Origin: CAZUXY01 sp964624235
GTDB taxonomy: Bacteria; Spirochaetota; UBA4802; UBA5368
Reading direction: 5' to 3'
Assembly: GCA_964624235.1 (NCBI GenBank)
Contig: CAZUXY010000003.1
Location: 45,019-109,018 of the forward strand
DNA: 64,000 nucleotides
This document shows, in pieces, positions 7,506 to 16,758 of this stretch. Position 1 is the first letter of the stretch. Every line of letters begins with the position of its first letter. The notes beneath the pieces were generated by a model, which was not told the DNA's origin, ran no database searches, and worked only from the letters and a program-made list of their open reading frames with translations. Position numbers and translations under genes: made by a program.

Positions 7506-9974
7506 TTATTCATCACCGTTCCCGTCAGAGATCACCGCGAAGTCGGTCACCTCGTCTCCGGGTTCCAGGTCAAGCAGCTTCACTCCTACGGTCGCACGTC
7601 CCTGCTGCGAGATGTCCTTTGCCAGCAACCGTATGGTCATTCCCCCCTTCGAAATGATGATGATCTCGTCCTTCGGGAACACGGTACGTATGCCCATAGA
7701 CATGCCGTTTTTATCGGTCACCTTTACATATGTCATCCCCTTGCCGCCGCGTCCCTTGGTGGCGAAATTTTTGTAATCAACGATCTTCCCGAAACCGCGG
7801 GAGGTGACCACGAAGAGGGAGGATTTCTTCAACACCACGTCCATGCTCATGATCACGTCGCCGGTTGAAAGGCGCATGCCGATTATCCCCGAGGAATTTC
7901 TCCCCATGGCCCTCATGGATTTGAGATTGGTCCTTAAAAGCAGCCCGTGACGGGAGACGATTACCACGTCGTCTTCCTTTCCCACCAGCTTGACCTCTAC
8001 CAGCTCGTCGTCCTTCTTAAGATTGATGGCGATGATTCCTCCCTTTTTCGCGTTGCGAAAATCTTCTACCGCCGTTTTTTTCAGAATACCGGTCTTGGTC
8101 ACCATGCAGAGGTAGCTCTCGTCTTCCACGTCGGGAACGGCGCACATGGCGGTAATGTCTTCCCCTCCTGAAAGGTTGATAATGCCCTTGAGTGATTTGC
8201 CGCGGCTGGTCTTGGACGCGATGGGGATCTCGTAGGCCTTGAGGCCGAAGATCTTTCCTTTGTTGGAAAAGAGGAATACGGTATCATGGGTCGAAGCGAT
8301 CATCATGTGCCGTATAAAGTCTTCCCGTTTCGTGGAAAACCCGGTTACCCCTTTGCCACCGCGACGCTGCTTCTTGAAGGTATCGGTGGAGAGCCTTCTG
8401 ATGAAGCCGTCGTTGGTTATGGAGATCACCATGTCTTCCTCGGCGATCAGGTCCTCCACATCGAAGGAGGTTGAGGTTTCCCCTCCCACCATGATTTCCG
8501 TTTTACGCTGGCTGCCGTACTTAACTTTCACCGCGGCAAGTTCGTCTTTAATGATGCCGAGGATTCTCCTGTCGCTCTTGAGAATGGCCTTCAGGTCCTC
8601 GATGAGTTTCAGCAGCTCTCTCAGTTCGTCTACGACCTTCTTCACCTCAAGGCTCGTGAGCCGCTGCAGCCGCATTTCCAGAATCGCTTTCGCCTGGATT
8701 TCAGAAAGTCTGAAGCGCTTGCGCAGACGGTCACCCGCCTCTTCGACTGCCTTTGAAGAGCGGATGATGCTTATGACCTCGTCGATGTTGTCCAGGGCGA
8801 TCTTGAGTCCTTTGAGTATATGCGCCCGTTCCTCGGCCCTGCGGAGTTCGTACTGGATGCGGCGTGTGACCACATTTTTCCGGTGATGGATGTAGTTGGT
8901 AAGCACCCCCTTGAGGTCCAGCACCTTGGGTTCGCCGGCCACCAGCGCCAGCATGATGAACCCTATGGATGACTGGAGCTGCGTGTGCTTGTACAGCTGG
9001 TTTATGATGACGCTGGAGTTGGCATCTTTCTTGAGCCCTATCACGACGCGCAGCCCGCTGCGGTCTGATTCATCCCTGAGTTCTGCTATACCCTCAATAT
9101 CCTTGTTGTTCACCATTTCGGCTATCCGCGCAATGAGAGCGGCCTTATTGACCATATAGGGTATCTCGGTTATTATGATCTGTTCACGGCCCTTCTTGCT
9201 TTCCTCGAAGTCGACCCTGCCCCTCACCACAATGCTCCCGCGTCCGGTGGTGTATGCCTTGAAGATACCGTCTGAACCCATAATGATGCCGCCGGTAGGG
9301 AAATCGGGGCCCTTGACGAACTTCACCAGCTGTTTGGATGTGGTGTCTGGATTGTCGATCAGTTCGATGGTGCCGTCAATAACCTCACCCAGGTTGTGGG
9401 GAGGGATGTTGGTGGCCATGCCCACCGCGATACCTGCTGAACCGTTAACCAGCAGGTTGGGAAACGCCGCGGGCAGTACCAGTGGTTCTTTACGGGTCTC
9501 ATCGAAGTTGCTGACAAAATCGACTGTTTCTTTATCGATGTCTTTCAGAAGCTCTTCGGAGACGCTGGCCAGACGCGCCTCGGTGTACCGGTATGCGGCG
9601 GGAGGGTCGCCGTCTACGGAACCGTAATTCCCCTGGCCGTCGATGAGGGGAATCCTCATGGAGAAATCCTGGGCCATGCGCACCATGGTGTCGTACACCG
9701 CCGCGTCGCCGTGCGGGTGATAGTTACCTATAACTTCACCGACGATCTTGGCCGATTTCACGTAAGGCCGGTCGTTACGCCAGGCGCGTTCGTTCATGGC
9801 GTGCAGTATACGCCGATGCACCGGTTTAAGACCGTCCCGAACGTCGGGAAGCGCCCTTCCCACGATTACGCTCATGGCGTATGAAAGGTACGAATCCCTC
9901 ATCTGTTCTTCAATTTCTATATTGATGATACGTTCTTTAGTATCCTCACCCTTTTTCGACTGCTTCTTTGTCAC
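7506..9974 (-). CDS. gyrA: DNA gyrase subunit A
   Basis: An 822-aa type IIA topoisomerase A subunit; with GyrB it introduces negative supercoils using ATP. Visible: the winged-helix/tower domain start (YAMSVIVGRALPDVRDGLKP), the active-site tyrosine in AAYRYTEARL, and a six-bladed C-terminal domain whose GyrA box QRRGGKG marks it as gyrase rather than topoisomerase IV. Start is GTG at 9974 with AGGAG 8 bases upstream. In the quinolone-resistance region the residue matching E. coli Ser83 is Ala91 (HPHGDAAVYD), while the Asp87 equivalent is kept as Asp95. It is the last gene of the minus-strand replication block, 48 bases after gyrB. Confidence 0.98.
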   Translation of the reverse strand: MTKKQSKKGEDTKERIINIEIEEQMRDSYLSYAMSVIVGRALPDVRDGLKPVHRRILHAMNERAWRNDRPYVKSAKIVGEVIGNYHPHGDAAVYDTMVRMAQDFSMRIPLIDGQGNYGSVDGDPPAAYRYTEARLASVSEELLKDIDKETVDFVSNFDETRKEPLVLPAAFPNLLVNGSAGIAVGMATNIPPHNLGEVIDGTIELIDNPDTTSKQLVKFVKGPDFPTGGIIMGSDGIFKAYTTGRGSIVVRGRVDFEESKKGREQIIITEIPYMVNKAALIARIAEMVNNKDIEGIAELRDESDRSGLRVVIGLKKDANSSVIINQLYKHTQLQSSIGFIMLALVAGEPKVLDLKGVLTNYIHHRKNVVTRRIQYELRRAEERAHILKGLKIALDNIDEVISIIRSSKAVEEAGDRLRKRFRLSEIQAKAILEMRLQRLTSLEVKKVVDELRELLKLIEDLKAILKSDRRILGIIKDELAAVKVKYGSQRKTEIMVGGETSTSFDVEDLIAEEDMVISITNDGFIRRLSTDTFKKQRRGGKGVTGFSTKREDFIRHMMIASTHDTVFLFSNKGKIFGLKAYEIPIASKTSRGKSLKGIINLSGGEDITAMCAVPDVEDESYLCMVTKTGILKKTAVEDFRNAKKGGIIAINLKKDDELVEVKLVGKEDDVVIVSRHGLLLRTNLKSMRAMGRNSSGIIGMRLSTGDVIMSMDVVLKKSSLFVVTSRGFGKIVDYKNFATKGRGGKGMTYVKVTDKNGMSMGIRTVFPKDEIIIISKGGMTIRLLAKDISQQGRATVGVKLLDLEPGDEVTDFAVISDGNGDE

Positions 9975-10022
9975 CTGTTAAGCTCCTGTTTATACCGGTT
10001 TAGGTTTATTCATATGCTCGGT

Positions 10023-11921
10023 TTACAGATCGAGGTTTTTCACGTTGCGTGCATTGTCTTCGATGAATTTTCTTCGGGGTTCCACGGCATCACCCATCAG
10101 CACTGAGAAGATATCTTCCGCCTCCACCTCGTCTTCCATGTTCACCTGCAGTATGGTTCGCTTCTCGGGGTCCATGGTGGTTTCCCACAGCTGATCGGGG
10201 TTCATCTCGCCAAGCCCTTTATAGCGCTGTATCGTGATTTTAGATTTTTCCATTTTTTTGACCACACCGTTCATTTCTTCATCTGTATAGGCGTATACCA
10301 CCTCCTTGCCCGATCGTATGCTGTATAGAGGGGGCTGGGCGATATAGAGGTTACCGTTTTTAATCACGTCGGTCATATAGCGGAAGAAGAAGGTCAGAAG
10401 CAGTGTACGGATATGCGAACCGTCCACATCGGCGTCGGTCATGATTATTATCTTATGATAACGGAGTTTTTCTATATCAAACTCCGTTTCCCCGATTCCG
10501 GCACCCAGTGCGGTGATAATGGTCTTGATTTCTTCGTTGGAAAGCACCTTATCCAGACGCGATTTTTCCACGTTGAGAATCTTTCCCTTGAGCGGCAGTA
10601 TGGCCTGGAAACGCCGGTCGCGTCCCTGTTTCGCCGAACCTCCCGCCGAATCGCCCTCCACGAGGTAAATCTCGCACTGCGAAGGATCATGCTCAGAACA
10701 GTCCGCCAGTTTACCCGGGAGCGTATCATTCTCAAGAGCGTTCTTGCGACGAGTCAGTTCCTTGGCCTTTTTAGCCGCTACCCTGGCCTGAGCGCTCAGA
10801 ATGCATTTTTCCAGTATTCTTCGTACCACCTGGGGGTTCTCTTCGAAGAACTGTCCCAGATTATCGATGGTGACCGATTCAACGATGCCCTTTACCTCGC
10901 CGTTGCCCAGCTTCATCTTGGTCTGCCCCTCGAACTGGGGATTGGGCAGCTTCACGCTGATGATGGCCACCAGACCTTCCCTGACGTCGTCCCCGGTGAG
11001 CTGAGACATCTTCTTGTCGAGGCCTTCTTTTTTTAAGAAGTCGTTCAGCACTCTGGTCAGCGCGGATTTGAATCCTATCAAGTGAGTGCCGCCTTCCTTG
11101 GTGTTGATATTGTTGGCGTAGGTATACACGGTCTCGTTGTAGGTATCGATATACTCCATTGCCACTTCGATATCCACCAGTTCACGGACAGACTGGAAGT
11201 ATATTGGTTTTTTAGAAACCGATGTTTTATTCTCGTTCAGATGCTGAACAAAAGATACAATACCGCCTTTGAACTGAAAAATACTTTCCCTACCTTTTCC
11301 GCGATCGTCCCTCAGGATGATCTTAATACCGCCGTTTAAAAAAGCAAGCTCCCTGAGCCGACGGGAAAGTGTATCAAAATTATATTCACCTGTATCGAAT
11401 ATCTTGCGATCGGGTTTGAATTGTACTTTGGTTCCGTTTTTCTTGGTTTCACCGGCGACTTTCACTTTTGATTTTGGAATCCCACGGACGTAGCTCTGGG
11501 TATATACCTTTCCGTCGCGGTATACCTCTACCTTCAATTCCTCAGAAAGAGCGTTTACCACCGAAACACCGACACCGTGCAGACCCCCCGACACCTTATA
11601 GGACTGGTTGTCAAATTTCCCGCCCGCATGGAGCTTCGTCATCACGATTTCCAGAGCGGATGTTTTATATACAGGGTGCGGTTCCACCGGAATGCCCCTG
11701 CCGTTGTCCAGTACTTCAATGGAGTTGTCGCTTTTAATCGTTATTACTATGGTGTCGCAATACCCGGCCAGCGCTTCGTCCACCGAATTGTCCACCACCT
11801 CGAACACAAGGTGATGCAGGCCGTTGTGATCGGTGGAACCGATATACATGGCGGGCCTTTTTCTTACTCCCTCCAGTCCCTCCAGGACCTGAATTTTATC
11901 AGCACTATACTCCGTGGTCAT
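10023..11921 (-). CDS. gyrB: DNA gyrase subunit B
   Basis: A 632-aa ATPase subunit of gyrase. N-terminal GHKL fold (VRKRPAMYIGST, VVDNSVDEALAGYCD, LDNGRGIPV), a transducer domain, the TOPRIM nuclease-like domain with EGDSAGGSAKQGRDR and DADVDGSHIRTLLLTFFFR, and the conserved C-terminus with QRYKGLGEMNPDQLWETTMD. Length is typical for the short GyrB form. The ATG at 11921 is chosen because GGAG lies 8 bases upstream; an in-frame ATG at 11948 would add nine residues and deepen overlap with remB. It overlaps the remB tail by 17 bases, implying translational coupling. Confidence 0.97.
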   Translation of the reverse strand: MTTEYSADKIQVLEGLEGVRKRPAMYIGSTDHNGLHHLVFEVVDNSVDEALAGYCDTIVITIKSDNSIEVLDNGRGIPVEPHPVYKTSALEIVMTKLHAGGKFDNQSYKVSGGLHGVGVSVVNALSEELKVEVYRDGKVYTQSYVRGIPKSKVKVAGETKKNGTKVQFKPDRKIFDTGEYNFDTLSRRLRELAFLNGGIKIILRDDRGKGRESIFQFKGGIVSFVQHLNENKTSVSKKPIYFQSVRELVDIEVAMEYIDTYNETVYTYANNINTKEGGTHLIGFKSALTRVLNDFLKKEGLDKKMSQLTGDDVREGLVAIISVKLPNPQFEGQTKMKLGNGEVKGIVESVTIDNLGQFFEENPQVVRRILEKCILSAQARVAAKKAKELTRRKNALENDTLPGKLADCSEHDPSQCEIYLVEGDSAGGSAKQGRDRRFQAILPLKGKILNVEKSRLDKVLSNEEIKTIITALGAGIGETEFDIEKLRYHKIIIMTDADVDGSHIRTLLLTFFFRYMTDVIKNGNLYIAQPPLYSIRSGKEVVYAYTDEEMNGVVKKMEKSKITIQRYKGLGEMNPDQLWETTMDPEKRTILQVNMEDEVEAEDIFSVLMGDAVEPRRKFIEDNARNVKNLDL

Positions 11922-12156
11922 CTTCCCTTCTCCAGACAAAAGTTCCATCCCATTTGTTCCTTTTAATAATTGTGTACGGACTGACGATGCTTTTTAATAT
12001 TTCTTTGTTAATGCCGATGATCAACGTCTTCTCATCATCGTCTACATCATCAAGATATCGCATATTGAGTTCCGATTTTTTCAGGCTTTCAATGTTAAAG
12101 ATTCCGATTATGGATTTGTCGGACACTATGATTCTGTTGCCAATATGGATATACAT
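11905..12156 (-). CDS. remB: RemB/YaaB-like DUF370 protein
   Basis: An 83-aa protein starting MYIHIGNRIIVSDKSIIGIF, which matches by eye the DUF370 protein YaaB/RemB encoded between recF and gyrB in Bacillus. RemA/RemB-type proteins are small DNA-binding or regulatory factors; in Bacillus they affect matrix gene expression. What it does here is not known, but the conserved position in the replication operon is the best evidence for identity. The start ATG overlaps the dciA stop (TGATG at 12158-12154), the standard translational-coupling arrangement, and its own tail overlaps gyrB. A TTG one codon earlier is an alternative start. Confidence 0.75.
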   Translation of the reverse strand: MYIHIGNRIIVSDKSIIGIFNIESLKKSELNMRYLDDVDDDEKTLIIGINKEILKSIVSPYTIIKRNKWDGTFVWRREDDHGV

Positions 12157-12527
12157 CAACGGCCGTCCCTGCCGGCATCAGGCGTTGCGCCGGTTTTTTT
12201 CCAGGCCAGTTTCTTTATCTCGACCTTAACGTCTTTAATAATTTCGATTCCGAGAAATTCTTCGAACTTTTTCAACAGCGCACTTTTCATCATTATAATT
12301 TCGTTTGCGTATACAGAATGATCCGCTGAAATAAAGAGTATCCCTTTGAATATTCTGTTCGGTATACTATGAGTGGCAATTATGTCGCCTGCGATACGGT
12401 ACCACTCCCCCTTTATTTTTTCAACTATATATGTGTCCTCACAGTTCAATTGTTGCAGTAAAGAACCCACAATTTCCCTGAAAGAGGTGATCTTTTCCAC
12501 TCTTTTTTCCCTGAATCTGAACCTCAT
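12156..12527 (-). CDS. dciA: DciA-family (DUF721) replicative helicase operator
   Basis: A 123-aa DUF721 protein. DciA is the ancestral bacterial loader/operator of the replicative helicase DnaB, used by lineages that lack DnaC or DnaI. Visible family traits are an N-terminal basic helix, the central VEKIKGEWYRIAGDIIATHS segment (the W-x-x-I/V-x-G core) and the LFISADHSVYANEIIMMK strand-helix unit (the 'V-x-s-S-x-x-a-x-E-L' pattern), followed by a Lys-rich, likely disordered tail. Its ATG overlaps the recF stop by four bases (ATGA) and its stop overlaps the remB start, so it is tightly embedded in the replication operon. Confidence 0.82.
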   Translation of the reverse strand: MRFRFREKRVEKITSFREIVGSLLQQLNCEDTYIVEKIKGEWYRIAGDIIATHSIPNRIFKGILFISADHSVYANEIIMMKSALLKKFEEFLGIEIIKDVKVEIKKLAWKKTGATPDAGRDGR

Positions 12528-13630
12528 TGCATTGTTTTTACTACTCCTCCTTCACAGATGAACCGCGTTACCACTGTGTCTTTTTCTTTTGGGACACTTA
12601 ACGGTTCCACCATGGTAAATATGACCTGGTTGTCCCTGTCAAGTATACCGAACATATTCTCCCTTCGAATTCGGTCAAGTTCAGAGAATATGTCATCGAC
12701 CATGATTATTACCCTCTTACCTGTAGACTCCTCCAGTATGCTGCATTCCGCCAGCCGAAGCGCGATTGCTGCCGTTCTCTTTTGTCCCTGAGAACCGGCA
12801 GCACAGAAGAGACAATCTGAAGTATACATCATGGGGTAGTCGTCGCGATGGGGACCGAAGCATGAAGTACCTGCGATAATATCTCTTTTCCGCGACTCAT
12901 AAAGTTTTTGAAGTATGTACTCCCGGTCGGAAAACTCCCATTTACCTGTATAACATATAGCAGGAACCGCCTCTATACTGATTATTCCCGCATATATGGA
13001 TTTGAAGATAGGATAAAAACGCTCCAGAAATTCCAGTCTTTTTTTCGTCAAAACGGATGAATTTACCGCAAAAAGTTCATCCCAGACATCCAGATCTTTA
13101 CCTTCCCTGATTTCATTGCGCATGGACTTTAATACTCTGTTTCTGTTATGCAGAACCCTTCTGAAATCCGTCAAATGGTTCAGATATTCGCAGTCAAACC
13201 GGGCGATTATGCTGTCGAAAAACCTTCTTCTCTGGTCAGGTGTTCCGTTAATAATATTTATATCCGAAGGTGAAAAAACAACGGTGAGTAGTTTACCCAG
13301 ATACCCGGATAGTGAGGTTATCTCGTTACCGTCAATTTTAGCTCTTTTTTTAATCTTTTCAGAGACATTCGCACAGCCTATTTCATACTCACGGTGCTCA
13401 CTGTTGCCGATAGTACAACTGCAGTAATATGAATCATGCCCCCATTGAATAATGTCGATGTCTCTGACGTTCCTGAAGGATTTTACACCGGAAAGAACTG
13501 ATATCGCTTCAAGTATGTTGGTTTTTCCTGTGCCGTTGGGACCCGTGATTATATTGTAACCGGGGGAAAAATCCAGATCCAGTGATCCATAATTACGAAA
13601 ATGTTTAAGCCTTAAGCGCTCAATAATCAT
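12524..13630 (-). CDS. recF: DNA replication and repair protein RecF
   Basis: A 368-aa SMC/ABC-like ATPase that loads RecA on gapped DNA with RecO and RecR. Walker A is GPNGTGKTNILEAI (about residues 30-43), the ABC signature is SQGQKRTAAIALRLAE, and Walker B is IIMVDDIFSELD. The N-terminus (RLKHFRNYGSLDLDF) and length are typical. It follows dnaN by 62 bases and overlaps dciA by four. Confidence 0.96.
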   Translation of the reverse strand: MIIERLRLKHFRNYGSLDLDFSPGYNIITGPNGTGKTNILEAISVLSGVKSFRNVRDIDIIQWGHDSYYCSCTIGNSEHREYEIGCANVSEKIKKRAKIDGNEITSLSGYLGKLLTVVFSPSDINIINGTPDQRRRFFDSIIARFDCEYLNHLTDFRRVLHNRNRVLKSMRNEIREGKDLDVWDELFAVNSSVLTKKRLEFLERFYPIFKSIYAGIISIEAVPAICYTGKWEFSDREYILQKLYESRKRDIIAGTSCFGPHRDDYPMMYTSDCLFCAAGSQGQKRTAAIALRLAECSILEESTGKRVIIMVDDIFSELDRIRRENMFGILDRDNQVIFTMVEPLSVPKEKDTVVTRFICEGGVVKTMQ

Positions 13631-13692
13631 AGGTTTCCAGATTGGTGCTCCTTACACGTCCTTCACAGACGCAGCGGAGAAAGAAGAAGTCA

Positions 13693-14814
13693 TCACGCAG
13701 ATTTAATCTGGATGGGCATAATTACCGACAGAAAGTCCGGATCTCCTTCAGGGTGTAGAGTCACCGGACTCATCTGACTGTTCATTCCAATATAAACGGA
13801 ATCGGAATCAATTTCACGCAATGTATCCATCAGAAATAATGCATTAATGCCTATAGAAAGAGTATCTTTGGCATCAGATTCTATCGAGATTTCTTCTTCC
13901 GATTCACCAAGATCAGGAGTTTTACTCTCAATCACAAGTATATCCTTTTTAAAATTAAGTATAACCTTATTGGCGGGTTCCCTGGTAAAAACCATTGCCC
14001 TTCTCAAAGAGTCTACCAGTTTTTTTGTTTCAATAATAACATTTATCTTTTGTTCTTTTGGAATCACCTGCTTAAAATTCGGGAACTGCCCGTCTACAAT
14101 TCTCGAAATCACTTCGGTTTCACCAATCCTGAAAAAACACTGGTTTTCCAGCAAGGAAAACTGACAAACGCCGCCGCTGCCCATCAACCTGGTCAGTTCG
14201 CTTGCGGTTTTCAATGGTATTATAATCCCCTCGGACAAGTCCATACCATTGTCGATTTTCCTTGAAATCATCGAAAGCCTACGTGAATCTGTTGCCACGG
14301 CCACAAGTTTTCCCGATCCATCCGCTATAAGATATATGCCGTTGAAGACAGGTTTAATCGTATCAAGGGCAGCCGCATGACTCACTTTCTTAAACATGTC
14401 TTTAAATATAGTCTGGCTTATCTCACATGCACCTTCATCTGCAAAAACAGGTATTCCAGGAAAATCCTCTCCCGATGCCCCCACCAGTGTATAATGAGCC
14501 TTAAGTCCTCCCTTGGTCTTTATGTCGATCATGTATGAACGATCTATAATTATCTCCACCTCGCCCCGTGGAAGCTCTTTTAGTATGCCGGCAAACCTTT
14601 TACCGCTCACTGCAAATGACATATTTTCATCGGCAACGGTATCCAAGCTTGTCCTTATTGCTATTTCATTATCAGTGGATACAATGACTATCTGATCTTT
14701 AGAAATATTAAAAAGGCAATTAGAGAGTACAGTATTAACGCTTTTTGAGGAAACTATCGCGTCGGCGATACTTACCGACTTTTGAAGAACATCCTTATCT
14801 ACTACTATCTTCAT
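13693..14814 (-). CDS. dnaN: DNA polymerase III beta subunit (sliding clamp)
   Basis: A 373-aa clamp of three repeated domains, as expected. The N-terminus MKIVVDKDVLQKSVSIADAI, the middle LVAVATDSRRLSMISRKI and the C-terminal YIGMNSQMSPVTLHPEGDPDF followed by VIMPIQI match DnaN; the terminal residues normally form part of the ring interface and partner-binding cleft. GGAG lies 5 bases before the ATG. A 244-base intergenic region separates it from dnaA, and it leads into recF. Confidence 0.97.
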   Translation of the reverse strand: MKIVVDKDVLQKSVSIADAIVSSKSVNTVLSNCLFNISKDQIVIVSTDNEIAIRTSLDTVADENMSFAVSGKRFAGILKELPRGEVEIIIDRSYMIDIKTKGGLKAHYTLVGASGEDFPGIPVFADEGACEISQTIFKDMFKKVSHAAALDTIKPVFNGIYLIADGSGKLVAVATDSRRLSMISRKIDNGMDLSEGIIIPLKTASELTRLMGSGGVCQFSLLENQCFFRIGETEVISRIVDGQFPNFKQVIPKEQKINVIIETKKLVDSLRRAMVFTREPANKVILNFKKDILVIESKTPDLGESEEEISIESDAKDTLSIGINALFLMDTLREIDSDSVYIGMNSQMSPVTLHPEGDPDFLSVIMPIQIKSA

Positions 14815-15058
14815 TGAGTTCTCCGTTACACTATTATTATAGTAACAATATATGATAAATTATAAAAGTATTAGTAATAGTGATACTGTTTTTGTTGATA
14901 ACTAAGAGAGTCCTGAATTTTCCAGGGCATTTTAAAAAGTGATCATGTTGATAAATATCATTATTTCAAAAAGCATAAATCGTATCCGGTAAATTAACCC
15001 TTTTTGAAAGCTGTTCTAAAGATTTACAATTAGATGGCGACAGGATATCAACAAGGTA
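14815..15058. other. dnaA-dnaN intergenic region with three DnaA-box-like sites
   Basis: No gene is present. Two copies of TTATCAACA on the minus strand (14893-14901 and 14946-14954; one change from TTATCCACA) and one near match ATATCAACA on the plus strand (15045-15053) occur in A+T-rich DNA. This may be a second DnaA-binding cluster, as in bipartite origins that flank dnaA, or a dnaN regulatory region. Confidence 0.45.
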
Positions 15059-16402
15059 TTAACTTTTCAAATCGGCAATCATATCTTCAATCATTTCCTG
15101 AAAATCTTCGTTTTCCCTTATCATTTTTTCAACATTGTTCATGGCATTAAGTACAGTGGAGTGATCACGATCGCCGAATTCCTTACCGATATCTATGGTG
15201 GTGGTATCGGTAAGTTTACGTGCCAGATACATGGCGATAAACCGAGGCTGAACAACCTTGCTGTGACGACTCTTTGAAACGAGATCATCAACAGTTATTT
15301 CATAGCGATCGGATACCTTGATCATAATGTCAGAGATAGAAACCTTTTTCTGGGCCTCATCATCAAAAAGCTCGCGCAGGTGCAATTTAGCGTGGTTTAT
15401 GGTTATTGGTTCGTTTTCTACCATGGATACCATGTGCAGCCTTATGAGCGCCGCTTCGAGAGCCCTGATGCTCGATTTAATCCTTCTGGCAATATAATTG
15501 AGCACCTCATCGGGAATATTCATGTTTTCCTTTTCTGCCTTGTTTCTAAGAATCGCTTCCCGGGTCTCAAGATTTGGGGGTTGGATATCGGTGATCAGTC
15601 CCCATTCAAACCTGGTCTTTAATCTCTCCTCTAAAGTGGAAAGTTCTTTGGGGGGACGGTCACTCGATATGATGATCTGTTTTTTATTATTATGGAGGGT
15701 GTTGAAGGTATGGAAAAATTCCTCCTGAGTCTGTTCCTTTTTCTCAATAAACTGAATATCGTCTATGAGTAATACGTCAACATTTCGATATTTTATTTTA
15801 AAACTGGATATGGTATTGGACCGCAGAGACTGCAGAAATTCATTAAGAAATTCCTCACTTGGAACATAGAGCACTTTCAGGTAAGGACGGTTTTCAATGA
15901 TGGAGTGTCCTATCGCCTGCATTAGATGAGTTTTTCCAAGACCGGTGCCGCCGTAGATGAAAAGTGGATTAAACTGGGTAGCGGGGGCTCTGGATACCGA
16001 TACGGCGGCGGCGTGGGCCAGCTGATTGTTTGGTCCCACGACGAAGTTCTCAAATATGTACCGGGGATTGAGCTTCTGCGTTGAATAATCATGCTCACTA
16101 TTCACTGCTGCAACGGCAGAGGAATTGGTGCCGATTTCCTGCACCTTCTCATAACCGTTACCGGTGACGAATTCGAAATGGATTTTTTTACCGGTTACGT
16201 CCCTGACAATAGAAGAGATAAGACCGGAATAGTGGTCTTCAATATGACGACGAGCCACCTCATCGGCAACACGAACCCTGAAAGTGTCTTCCAAATAGGT
16301 TATGGGTTCGGTATCTTTAAGCCACATATCGAAGGATTGCTTGTTGATGTTAGACTGTATTGTTGTTAAAACTTTTCCCCAAATTTCATTAACCATATAC
16401 AT
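15059..16402 (-). CDS. dnaA: Chromosomal replication initiator protein DnaA
   Basis: A 447-aa AAA+ initiator. Domain I (EIWGKVLTTIQSNINKQSFD), variable linker, AAA+ domain with Walker A GGTGLGKTHLMQAIG, Walker B VLLIDDIQFI and sensor SSDRPPKEL, then the DNA-binding domain IV with the signature FGDRDHSTVLNA. Start is ambiguous: ATG at 16402 or 16396; a GTG at 16420 would lie inside a DnaA box and is unlikely. Homologues usually begin a few residues before the IW motif, favouring 16396/16402. The 24-bp DnaA-box palindrome sits 9-32 bases upstream, implying autoregulation. A weak promoter match (-35 16498-16493, -10 TATACA 16475-16470, 17-base spacer) lies upstream. Confidence 0.97.
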   Translation of the reverse strand: MYMVNEIWGKVLTTIQSNINKQSFDMWLKDTEPITYLEDTFRVRVADEVARRHIEDHYSGLISSIVRDVTGKKIHFEFVTGNGYEKVQEIGTNSSAVAAVNSEHDYSTQKLNPRYIFENFVVGPNNQLAHAAAVSVSRAPATQFNPLFIYGGTGLGKTHLMQAIGHSIIENRPYLKVLYVPSEEFLNEFLQSLRSNTISSFKIKYRNVDVLLIDDIQFIEKKEQTQEEFFHTFNTLHNNKKQIIISSDRPPKELSTLEERLKTRFEWGLITDIQPPNLETREAILRNKAEKENMNIPDEVLNYIARRIKSSIRALEAALIRLHMVSMVENEPITINHAKLHLRELFDDEAQKKVSISDIMIKVSDRYEITVDDLVSKSRHSKVVQPRFIAMYLARKLTDTTTIDIGKEFGDRDHSTVLNAMNNVEKMIRENEDFQEMIEDMIADLKS

Positions 16403-16712
16403 ATCCCGACAGTTATCCACATTTGTGGATAACTATGTTTATAAAATGAATAGTTTTGCCAAATCTGTCTGTATAATTTTTGCTGAAATGAAAAACAAAG
16501 GATACCATGGTGTTGCACTGCACGCTCATTGCTATATTGAATGAATGTTTTTTTTGCAAGACATTAATATACCATTTTAAATAACTTATAAAAATTTTTA
16601 AAGAATCTTGATAGTGTGGGGATAACAGGTTAATAAAAAGGTTTTTATGTGGATAAAGAGTGCATAAAAAGTGAAAATAGTGGGAACAATTGTGAATAAG
16701 TATATACATGAA
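16403..16712. other. Probable chromosomal replication origin (oriC)
   Basis: A gene-free, A+T-rich interval upstream of dnaA. Perfect DnaA boxes TTATNCACA lie at 16413-16421 (plus), 16424-16432 (minus), 16648-16656 (minus) and 16691-16699 (minus, T variant), with one single-mismatch box at 16617-16625 (minus). Between them, about 16540-16612 is very A+T-rich and could be the unwinding element. Location next to dnaA and box density make this the best origin candidate in the window. Confidence 0.78.
16411..16434. promoter_or_regulatory. 24-bp palindrome made of two head-to-head DnaA boxes
   Basis: AGTTATCCACA (16411-16421) and TGTGGATAACT (16424-16434) are perfect inverted repeats around a TT centre; each arm contains a consensus DnaA box. 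It lies directly upstream of the dnaA start codon, suited to autoregulation as well as origin activity. Confidence 0.8.
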
Positions 16713-16741
16713 AAAATGGCGGGCAATTTGCCCGCCATTTT
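16711..16741 (-). terminator. Rho-independent terminator of the TPR gene
   Basis: Stem AATGGCGGGCAA (16715-16726) pairs with TTGCCCGCCATT (16728-16739); in the minus-strand transcript it is followed by six U residues (A-run 16711-16716). It separates the TPR transcript from oriC and dnaA. Confidence 0.88.
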
Positions 16742-16758
16742 CATAAATCTCAGTTACG

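Noticed and set aside
16413..16709. A 98-codon minus-strand frame upstream of dnaA
   Set aside because: It runs through the DnaA boxes and has no ribosome binding site or recognisable protein.
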